Of a stretch of 64,000 nucleotides of DNA, positions 45,101 to 57,100 are shown piece by piece. Positions within the stretch are counted from its first letter, which is position 1. Every line of letters starts with the position of its first letter. Source of the stretch: Corbicula japonica (lineage: Eukaryota > Mollusca > Bivalvia > Venerida > Cyrenidae); contig JAZAYU010000124.1 in NCBI GenBank assembly GCA_038501625.1, positions 1,550,001 to 1,614,000 on the forward strand, read 5' to 3'. The position numbers and the translations under genes were made by a program. The notes beneath the pieces are model-generated. The model did no database searches. It had not been told where the DNA came from and worked only from the letters and a program-made list of their open reading frames with translations.

Positions 45101-48100
45101 TTTAATTTGGAGGCTGAAATGGTGACTGGTAACCATTTCAGCCAATCAGATGTTTGAGATTTGAGACTGGTTTCTAAACTCAGTTTTATAACCTTGAGCA
45201 CTGAAGATACTGATATCATCTAAGTTTGAAGACAGTAATTCAAATTCAGAAACAATCTAATGAATGATTCAGAATCTAAAAGTGACCACTGTAGATCTTA
45301 CTGGATGTGCAGGCTGATCTGGATCTTTATTGGTCATACATGGGATATAAAATATATCCATGGAGTATTGGAGTTGTTTTTTTTCAACAGTGAATTTTGT
45401 ATGCCAAAGGAAAACAAGTAAAAGCAGCATACTACTTTGAAGGAATTTTAATTAGAGTGCAAGTTTGTGGGAGGAAATGATTATACTATAACAAAGGTAA
45501 ATCAATAAGGACATGAATTCAGACAAATGAACACCACATCAATTCTTGTACTGATTCAATTAATTGCAGCCGATCAATACTTCCAGCTTATGAGAAATCC
45601 CCAGCTGCCAACAGAATTTACTGTCACATAGAACTGGTCATTTCAGATTTACTTGGAACTCATGTTATACAGTGCTCTCCAAAAGTTCTTTGGCAAGCTA
45701 AAATTTTAACAAAAAGACACTGCAATGCAACAAAACCAAATCTTTGCTTAAATTTTAATTGAACAAGAATGTGTCCTTGGACATTGCTAAAATAACATTT
45801 GTAACGAAGGGTCATTACTCTGGTAAAAATTTTCACAGGAAAAAATCTTTTGTTTATGATCATCTACTCATCCAGCTTGATCATCTGTACAAGTCTGAAA
45901 GAAATCTGCCCAATAGTAATTGACATAATGGACAAGTGCAACTCTACGTGCCTCCTTTAATATAACTAAGGGCATAACTAAGACAACAAATACAGTCAAG
46001 AGTTATGAAACTTGCCATTATAATTGCTATTGTCATGTCAGACAACTATGTTATGTTTCAAAGCTCTACCTTGAATGCTTACTGAGAATACAATTTACAC
46101 ATTCTGCCTGATCATCTGTCCAAGTTTGAAACAAATCTCCCAGACAATAATTGATGAGTTTGCATTGAATCATTTTTTGGAAAACATGTCTATGGACCAT
46201 ATGAACATACATATTGTACAGACCGATTGTGGGACCATAAAAATCAGTTTGCATTCAAAACTTCCCATTGACTTTGATTTAATTTGTGGTTTGTCCAAAT
46301 TTACAGAAATATTTATGGCATTCCATTAAGAAAAGCAGACTTGAAAAACACAGAGAAATAAAACCAGTAGAGAATATTACCAAAGTCAGATTTGGTTTGC
46401 TAATTTAAACTTTCAATATCCCCTAAAAAATTTAAATGTTAATCATAAGATAAAAGCAGCCTAAAATTAAAACCAACATGCGATGATTAAAGCTACTAAT
46501 TCACAGGTCCAAATTTAAGTAATATAAACTATTGTTAACCCAAAATAAAGACCATCGCAGAACAAAGACCGCTCTCTTCAAAGTCCTGAATGTGTTCTTA
46601 ATCCTTTATACCATGAATACCTTTTATATCACATGATTGCCTTACAACAACTTACCTGTCAACATGGCAACAAAGATCTGTTTGTCTTACATTAACTTAC
46701 CTGTTACCATGGGAACAAATATATGTTTGTCTTACATTAACTTACCTGTTACCATGGGAACAAATATATGTTTGTTTTACATTAACTTACCTGTTACCAT
46801 GGGAACAAATATATGTTTGTTTTACAAGAATTTACCTGTTACCGTGGCAACAAATACATGTTTGTCCAATAACAACTTACCTGTTATCATAGCAACAAAT
46901 ATATGTTTGTCCAATAACAACTTACCTATTACCATGGCAACAAATATATATTTGTCTTACAACAACTTACCTGTTATCATGGCAACAAGGATCATTAATA
47001 TGATTCCAAGACCAAAACCAGCTTGCTTCATGGCAAATGGGATTCCTGCAATTATACCAACATACAGAACATGTTAGTACAATTACTGTACTTTCATTTA
47101 GTAGGCCAATCACTGGAATCTGCAAGCTATCAAAGTCAATCCAATTTATCAATACTGTGATGTCAGACAACTATGTTAAATTTCAAAGCTCTACTAATGA
47201 ACAGTTACTGAGAAAAAGACAACTTTAACAAAAATCTTAATGAAATGTTGATGCCCGCCTGACCACCTGCCTGCCCAACAACATATCCCAATCTAATAAC
47301 CAGGATTTTTCTAAAGAAAATGTGGTTAAAAATGAAATAACTGAATAAATATATGAAATATCATAAAATATTAAAGGTTAAAGGTAAAAAGGATAACAGA
47401 ATGGCTTAAATGTTATGGACTTAGAATCAGATATGAGCAACTTTTCTATGTGGTCACCTCAAACATTTTCAAGTATTTCTTTCTATGTAAAAAAAAAACA
47501 AAAAAATTTTATCACAAAAAAATGTCTTTTAAAGGCCATAAGTTCTTACCATCATGCAAAACTGGATTTCTCTCTTGGATAAAAATAGACAGTCTCAACT
47601 GAGAATACCCTTAATCGTTAAGTGTCACAAATACCTACGGGGAAAAATATGATTTCAATTTACTTTAAAATGATATTCCAGCATGTGTGAGTCTAAAACT
47701 TAGTTTCCTTCAACTGAATTCATTCATTTTTAAATAACCATTCCACTTGAATTCAAATAAATAATAAATTCAAATTGCTATAGATAATATCTTTATGAAA
47801 CTATTGGTTCCCTATGGAGTCTGATCACTTCATTTTGCTGTGACTTAAATTCATGGGTAACCACATTTAAGGAATGATTCTTATTTTGGTGCGGTTCATG
47901 CAGATTGGACGTGCACGCAAGAGCTGGCAAATCCATAAAGCGCGCTAGCGCTTTATGGTAAATTTGCCAGCTCTCGCGTGCACGTCCAATCTGCATGAAC
48001 CACACCAAAATAAGAATCATTCCTTATATTTACATTTAATTCATTTTTTTCTTTAAATAAACTTAAGTCGAACGCTTTCAAAAATTAGTATTAAGTGAAA

Positions 48101-51100
48101 AGGTGGAGTAATACGTGGGAGTTTTCAATAGTAACAGCCATGACGTTACTGACGTTGTTACGGGTCATGCGGTTCATGCAAAATGAACCGAATTTTTTTA
48201 AACGAAGAAATCAATAGGAATGTAAATATAATTTTATGAACTGTGTTTTCTTCGCTGTTCGATTAGATTAAGTTGAAATTTTTAAAGAATGTTGCCAAGA
48301 GAGACTGATATCGAATATTGAACTGAATGTTGATAAATTTATACACTGAACAACAGTTCTCATTGGTTAACCCTTCACTCCATGTATATGGATGTTATCT
48401 CATGTGGGGACTGTATAGATCCTGATCAGCTTGTAAATCCATGTTATCTGATCTGGATCTACACTGTTTGCTTCTTGGTTAGAAAAAAACACAGTGAATC
48501 AAAAAACAACAGTGTAGATCCTGATCAGATGGCATGGATTAGCAGGCAGATCTGGATCTAAACTGTTTGCCCATGGATAACAGCCATATCTCTTGAAGGG
48601 TTTATTTTTTCGCATGGGATTTGGCTGAAATTTACTTGGGACATTTTAAAAAAAACTGACAAATATAACATTTCATAGTATTTAAATAGGAGGTCTAATA
48701 GCTGAATAAATAATGCAGACAAATTTCAATCACTGTATCTATTATTTACTTGGCAATGTGTTCAGCATAAGCATGAAATAAATCACTTAATGTTGCACAG
48801 ACTGTTTTAACTCCGCATAGTTGGGCAAAAGTCATGACAGTCAAAGTACTTTATAAACTGACATTAACCCTTTCCTCCATAGATACACCTTTATTTCATG
48901 GGAGAACAGTTTAGATCCAGATCAGCCAGCACATCCGTGCCATCTGATCAGGATCTAAACTGTTCGCTTTTTTATTCTTTAGGTTATTTCTGACCAAAAT
49001 GCAACCAGTGCAGATCCTGATCAGATGGAACAGATTTGCTGGCTGATCTAGATCTACACTGGTCGCACATGCGTAAACTTGTGTATTTATGGAGGAAACG
49101 GTTAAAGCTGAAACCATGTAAGTAATGGTAGGTGTGGTGATGTTTAAGACAGGTATCTCATTAAAGCTGAAGGAAGTCACTTTATCAAAAAAAAAAGCTA
49201 TCTGTAAGAACTGTCTGCTCATTTCCTTATATACCACACATAGCTGCTAGGAATAATTGCTTCCTTGTAAAGAAACCTCGAAAAATCTTTCATCATCTAG
49301 GCATGCAGACCTTCTGATTCTGAAAAACAGCTTTTTTCCATTTAAAAGTTGTTCCTTTTTAATTATTATTTAATTAGATTATTGTGTAAACTTGAATATC
49401 ATGACAACAAATAAATTGTTTACATGGTTAACATGTTTATGATTTGACACCATAAAACTGCTATATTTCATTCCATGAAATGCATGTACTGTCCATGCCG
49501 CCTAGCCCTGGGTTAATATTCAATATTTTCACTAACATAAATATCGTTCTCAACAGCTTTTAACCCTTTCCTACATAGATACACCTTTATTGCATGGGCA
49601 AACAGGGTAGATCCAGATCAGCCGACACATCCATGTCATCTGATCAGGATCTGCACTGTTCGCTTTTTATTCATAGTTAATTCTGACCAAAATGTGACCA
49701 GGGCAGATACTGATCAGATGGCACAGATGTGCCAGCTGATCTGGATTTACACTGGTGGCACATGTGTAAAAATGCATAACAGTTAAAAGATGTAACTGAT
49801 AACTGCACTGATTGAATATTATATAATTAAGGAATGATTCTTATTTTGGTGCGGTTCATGCAGATTGGACGTGCACGCGAGAGCTGGCAAATCCATAAAG
49901 CGCGCTACATTTTATTCATTTTTTTCTTTAAATAAACTTAGGTCGAACGCTTTCAAAAATTAGTATTAAGTGAAAAGGGGGAGTAATAAGTGGGAGTTTT
50001 CAATAGTAACAGCCATGACGTTACTGACGTCATTACAGGTCATGCGGTTCATGCAAAATGAACTGAATTTTTTTAAACGAAGAAATCAATAGGAATGTAA
50101 ATATATTGGAATTAAACAACATTATAGCGAACTCCTGACAAACAAACATGAATGCTAACATGGAAAATGTCCATAGGTTATTGTTGGCTGGATAAGAGCT
50201 GTAATTCTTGCCTCTGGATATAGCGTTGTTTAATTGGGATTTGTCTGGAATGTTTTCCTTATAGAATGTTTTCATGCTATAATCAATCCTCACCAGAGTC
50301 TATGCATTTACTGAGGAATATTTTGTTCTCAGAAGATTGTCTGACTGACTGACTGGTAAATGATGGGACAACTAGAAATGCTGACACATCATGCAACAAT
50401 GCTAAGCGGGACTGGAAAATAGTTGGAACTTTGCAGAATACTACTAGTGTTCTCTTATAAATTTGCAGAGTAAATGCCTTCATAACAAGACTGTTCTCTA
50501 CAATTGCTGGGTCCTCCCCTATTCCAGCCCAGAATGGTATGTGGTATGTGCCAGACCTAATGTCATACAAAATCCTGGGGTAAGATCAAGCTTCCACTAC
50601 AGTTTTCTTAGTGGCATTTATCACTTTAGACAGCCTACTTCTTGCCCCAGTGTGAATATGTTTGTCACTTCTTGCATGCCAGGCAATTGTGCTTCTCGTT
50701 TAACTTTCCACATATACGTGTTTAATGTGTGTGCGTGTAGATCAGTACTAGCTGGCACATCCGTACTCTCTAGATCAGTACTAGCTGGCACATCCGTACT
50801 CTCTAGATCAGTACTAGCTGGCACATCCGTACTCTCTAGATCAGTACTAGCTGGCACATCCGTACTCTCATAACTGGATCTAGACTGCTAGCATCTTGGT
50901 AAGAAATAAACTAATGAATCTAGCAATGACCAGTAGGATCCTGATCAGATGGCACAGATGTGCTGGCTGAATTGGATCTGTTTGCCCGAGCAATCAAGGT
51001 GTATCTATTGAGTAAAGGGTTCATACATTCTGCATTATCTAAAATGCATAAATGGTGTACTATTCATTATAAGAAAGCAAGGATTCTAAAAGTTTATCTA

Positions 51101-54100
51101 GAATTGTTCAGAGCTAATGTGTCATGTCTGTTTAAAGATGGAAATGTTGAATTAATAGCTGAATGCATTTGTCTAGACTTAATCTGGTGAATTTATTAGT
51201 CTGTATCTAAAGTTGATATTTAAAGTAACAAGAAATGGCTGACAATTATAAGAGAAGACACATACATTCAGGAAGTAATTCTCTGTTCCTAATTTGATGA
51301 CTTTATTCAGTTTGTGCATGAATACTTAACAACCAGTTTACGGCTCCTGTTTGATATACTCAGGAAGTAATTCTCTGTTCCTAAGTTGATGACTTTATTC
51401 AGTTTGTGCATGAATACTAAACAACCAGTAAAGGCTCCTGTCTGATATACTGAACTGTTTACTCCATAGATACGTCTTTATCAAATGAGTTAACAGAGTA
51501 GATCCTGATCAGCTGGCATGGCACATCTGTGCCATCTGATCAGGATCTCACTGTTTGCATTTGGAGTTATAAGGTTATTTTTTGCAAAGAAGCTACCAGT
51601 GCAGATCTAGATCAGATGGCCTGGATGTGCTGGCTGGTCTTGACCTGCACTGGTGCACACGCATAGAAGCATGTATATATGGAATCAAGGGTTAACCAAT
51701 GTTCAAAATGTAACATCCTTAGATATCCATTTACATTTTCAATATGTTCAGTGTTGCATATATTTAATCGCTAAATTAATGTCATCAATTCATATTCAAA
51801 ATCATTCACCAGTGCATCCATTTGAGGAAACCTGCAATATTTATACACTATCAGCATGGCTGACTTCTAAGCTCCATACCGGTGGGTTTGTTTGCAACAA
51901 AATTTAATCATCTACAATGTAGTTGTATCCAAAATTTCTGCTTATAAATTTATTTCAGAATCCGTAAACAATGTCTGGGCATACAAACTGCAAGTAACCC
52001 TTGTAGTACTGTATTTATGAAGAATCTTTGTCAACCCTACTTTAGAATGTGCAGGCCAATCTGGATCTACACTGATCTCAAATACCACTTGAATCCAGGG
52101 ATCTAGCAAAGAAGTGGTTTATTTAGGGCCCATGATCATAAAACAGAGATTGGAGACCAGTTTCAAATCTCAAGCATCTCAAAGGCTGAAACGGAGACTA
52201 GTCAGATGGTAATTTGATGTCTGATTTGAAACTGGTCTATGATCTCAGTTTTATGATCTTTGGCACAGATGCTTGAGATTTGAGACTGGTATCCATTCTG
52301 AGTGTAATGATCTTGGGCACAGATGATTGAGTTCTGAGACTGGTTTCTTACCAATGATTCCAGAACCGATGATAGAGTTGATAAAGTTGAAGCTGGTCAT
52401 CGGTACATTAGACTGCTCCTTGTCGCTGAGCCGTTCATCCTCAAACAGGTGTCGTGACTCACTGACACTGGACGTGTCCGAGATGTCAGACTGTGTCTGA
52501 AACAATAGAACTTTTATAAAATACCTATATACACAACAATAAAACATCTCAAGTGGTAGGTAGCTATTCAGTATTTTCGATATAGTAAGGCTTCAGGAAG
52601 GATTCCATGACATCAGGAGAAAGCGTAGCTAACACATTATTGTGACGAAGCTAACACACAATTGTGAGACAGCTAAAGGACACAGTGCAGCTAACATACA
52701 ATTGTGAGACAGCTAAAGAACACAGTGAAGCTAACATACAATTGTGAGACAGCTAAAGAACACAGTGAAGCTAACACACAATTGTGAGACAGCTAAAGGA
52801 CACAGTGCAGCTAACATACAATTGTGAGACAGCTAAAGAACACAGTGAAGCTAACACACAATTGTGAGACAGCTAAAGAACACAGTGAAGCTAACACACA
52901 ATTGTGAGACAGCTAAAGAACACAATGGAGCAAACATTCAATTGTGAGATAGCTAAAGGACATAGTGTAGCTAACACACAAAAGTGAGACAGCTAAAGAA
53001 CACAGTGCAGCTAACATACAATTGTGAGACAGCTAAAGAACACAGTGAGGCTAACACACAATTGTGAGACAGCTAAAGAACACAGTGAAACTAACACACA
53101 ATTGTGAGACAGCTAAAGAACACAGTGAAGCTAACACACAATTGTGAGACAGCTAAAGAACACAGTGAAGCAAACATTCAATTGTGAGATAGCTAAAGGA
53201 CATAGTGTAGCTAACACACAATAGCGAGACAGCTAAAGAACACAGTGCAGCTAACATACAATTGTGAGACAGCTAAAGAACACAGTGAGGCAAACACACA
53301 ACTGTGAGACAGCTAAAGAACACAGTGAAGCTAACACACAATTGTGAGACAGCTAAAGAACACAGTGAAACAAACATTCAATAGTGAGATAGCTTAAGGA
53401 CATAGTGTAGCTAACATACAATAGTGAGACAGCTTAAGAACACAGTGAAGCTAACACATAATTGTGATATAACTTATAGATGAAGTAAAGCTAACACACA
53501 ATTGTAAGACAGCTTAAGGACACAGTGAAGCTAACACATAATTGAAAGATGGCTAAAAGCAAAAGTGTAGCTAACACAATTATGAGACAGCTTAAGGACA
53601 CACTGAAGCTAACACACCATTGTGAGACAGCTAAAACAGCTAAAGGACACAGTTTAGCTTACACACTATAGTAAGACAGCATTAGGACACAGTGTAGCTT
53701 ACACACTATAGTGAGACAGCTTAAGGACACAGTGTAGCTTACACACAATAGTGAGACAGCTTAAGGACACAGTGGAGCTAACACACAATAGTGAGACAGC
53801 TTAAGGACACAGTGTAGCTTACACACTATAGTGAGACAGCTAAAGGACACAGTGTAGCTTACACACTATATGAGACTGCTAAAGGACACAGTGGAGCTAA
53901 CACACAATCATGAGACAGCTTAAGGACACAGTGGAGCTAACACACAATAGTGAGACAGCTTAAGGACACAGTGAAGCTAACACACAATAGTGAGACAGCT
54001 TAAGGACACAGTGAAGCTAACACACAATAGTGAGACAGCTTTATGACACAGTGAAGCTAACACACAATAGTGATACAGCTTAAGGACACAGTGAAGCTAA

Positions 54101-57100
54101 CACACAATAGTGAGATAGCTTAAGGACACAGTGAAGCTAACAATCAATAGTGAGACAGCTTAAGGACACAGTGAAGCTAACACACAATAGTGAGACAGCT
54201 TAAGGACAGAATGAAGCTAACACACAATTGTAAGATGGCTTAAAGACACAGTGTAGCTTACACACAGTTGTTAGATGTCTTCTATAGATCCCATTGCTTA
54301 GGCGATAGTATGAGGTCACTTTCAAAGGAAACATCTTACAGAGGGAATGAACTTGCAAGGTCCTATGCCCATCAATGTTTATGGCAGGATTAGAATGAAT
54401 GACATCTGGTCATGTGTAACATGTCAGATAATAAAGTACATTGTACTTAAAAACGAATTGATTGATAAAAAAGCCTATTTGATTTGCAGATGTTGAATGG
54501 AACCTCAGGACATTTACCATTGTGTGTAGCATGTGTGTGGTATTGTAAATATTTTATGATAATTGGTATAACAATCAATGAGATGACAATGGGTTAGTTC
54601 TCTAATGTCAGAGACAGCAATAATCTGATTGTTTAATAAGCTTTCTCCATCTTCTTGTCTATATGCTTTACACCAATTAGTATAAAGTAACTGCAAAGTA
54701 TGTCACGCGGTCAAGCCTTTACTCCATTGTATGGCTTATATCCTAGATGCTACCAGTGTAGATCCAGATCAGCCTGCACATCCATGCAGTCTAATCAGGA
54801 TTGACACTGTAAACTTCTTGGTCAAAATAACCTAATGAATCTTAATGAGAACAGTGAAGATTCCGAGCAGACAACACGCCCAACGGATAAGGATGATACA
54901 CCTTACCTTATTTGTTGAGTTTATGGTCATTTCTGCTACAGGTTTCAAATCACTTTGCGGTTTAACTTCTTCCATTTTCTCTGATTTTGTTTCCATAGTA
55001 ACCAGAATAATATTTAAGAAGTCAGCTATATTTCATCTTTAAAAATTCCCATATTTTGATACAGCTGTTTAAATTTGTCCTTGAATTACCTCACTAAAAT
55101 GGAATAGTAGCTCAATTAGACAAAACTAATAACTACTTGTCCCTTCAGAACAAAACTAATAATAACTTGTCCCTTCAAAACCACAATTAAATCCAAATTC
55201 CTAGACAGTAACTAGACACAGCTGTCCTGAATCACCACATAACAATAGTAGAGCAGACACATAAAACTGCAATGAACATTTAGCTGTTACATTGATTGTT
55301 TTTTTCCGTTTAGAAAGAAACACAATTAAATCCAAATTATCGACAGAAATTACTGCTTATTTTCACTGCCATTTTTAAAGTAATGTAAACAGAAATATGA
55401 ATGAATTAATAGCTTGAGGGCTGCTGAACAAATACCACAATATTCCAGAAAGCAATGATGTATTGATTTAACAATTTGTATTAGTCCAGTAACTTGTGCT
55501 CCAAGCTTAAGGAAAAAAAATCAGTTGACATTAAGTGAAACATGAAACCAGATGACATCAATTTTGTAAACACCTCAAGTGTAACAGTAATGGGTATGTT
55601 TAGATACCCCTGAAAAATTCACTGAAGCATTATAAAAATCAAGCATAAAAAGTTAACTTCAGTCGGTTCAGTTCAAAATAAACATCGGGAACATTTTCAC
55701 CAGTTAATCTTTTTATTATGGATCCTATAAAAGGAAGGTAAAATGCATTGATATGGACAAAATCTAAAATCAATATGATAATGTAGTATGTAGTACAGGT
55801 ATATAGACAGGAATCTGACATTTTGTCCCATTAAGTAAGAATTATAATAGAGAGGTACATCTATATAGATCTGTCACATGATATTCTCAACATGTTACCT
55901 TATGTGACAATGGAAAAGTTTAAGAATATTATTGACTCTATCATCTTTGAATGAAAACCATGTATGGTTGTTGGTGAATATTTAAGTTAAGAAAACCTCA
56001 ATTATCCAGAAGTGACCTTTACATTAACTTCTACATTTAAGTTTCAAGCTATATGATATGTTTGTGACTGTATTTGTTACCTTAGTGTATTTTAACTATG
56101 TCATATAATAGAAGAAAACTATAGTTTTGGACATAGGCCACCAATGACCCCTTGTCACAACTGTTAAAATATAAGAACACATTGTCCAAAATGCTGCATA
56201 AAACATCAAGCATACTTCCATGATTAACCATGAGTTTAACAGGCCAACAAGTTACTATTGTGACCATGACTTTGATTATAGTGAGCCCAAATACAATCCC
56301 AAGCAATGTCTAAAGAAAGGCTACATACAAACCAAGTTTAGTGAGGATAGCTCAATCATTCTTGAGTTATTGTCCAGACAAGGACCGAATTTATATTTTA
56401 CAGTGACCCTGAACTTGACCCCAGTAACACCGAATATAATCCCATGCAAGGTCTAGGTCTCAACATATTCTACATACAAACCAAGTTTGATCAAGATAGC
56501 TCAAACCAGTCTAAAGTTATTTTCCTGACAAGGATATTTTAACTTTAGTAACAGTGTCCTTGACCCAAGCGAATCCAAAACCAATACCATGCAAGGTCTC
56601 CACACAGGCTTCCTACTGACCAAGTTTAATGAGGATAACTCAAACATTTCTCAACTAATAGTGCAGACTCCTATTATAAGTAATTATTACCTTCTGCAGA
56701 GTAAAAACTCATGCACACTCATAATTTGAAAACCAGAAGGGCCATCAGCAATTGAATGAAGAAGGCTGATAGCCCCTTCTGGCTTTCAACCGACGATATG
56801 CATGGTCTCAACACAAGCTACCAATACACCAAGTTTAGTGAGGATAGCTCAAATCACTCTCAAGTTATTTTCTGAACAATGATTGGTTTTATTTTAAATA
56901 AACAGTGTTTTGACCTTGACTCTAGTGACACCAATATCAAGTTAGGTCTTACAACAAGCTACCTTTTTATCAAGTTTGTTGAGGATAGCTCAAACTTGTC
57001 TCTATATTTTGCAATCTTGACAAATGTGACACCAAATATAATCCCATGCCAGGTCTTGACATAGGCTTCCTTAAACCAAGTTTGGTCAGTATAGTCAAAC

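Larger units (their letters stand above)
44816..46640. other. Intron 3 remainder
   Basis: A family F fragment (45112-45200), a family P fragment (45243-45378) and a diverged piece related to the 165-bp units (GGGCATAACTAAGACAACAA, GAGTTATGAAACTTGCC at 45965-46080). Nothing else recognised. Confidence 0.5.

Noticed and set aside
46637..47077. 146-residue plus-strand open frame with 15-residue repeats
   Set aside because: It is the translation of the 45-bp array antisense to the transporter. The unit length, a multiple of three, keeps the frame open. No homology or start context.
50463..50873. Open frames on both strands with 11-residue repeats
   Set aside because: Produced by the 33-bp expansion in a MITE; no domain.
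52620..54275. CRISPR-like array
   Set aside because: Direct 40-bp units without unique spacers in an intron-containing animal locus; it is a minisatellite.
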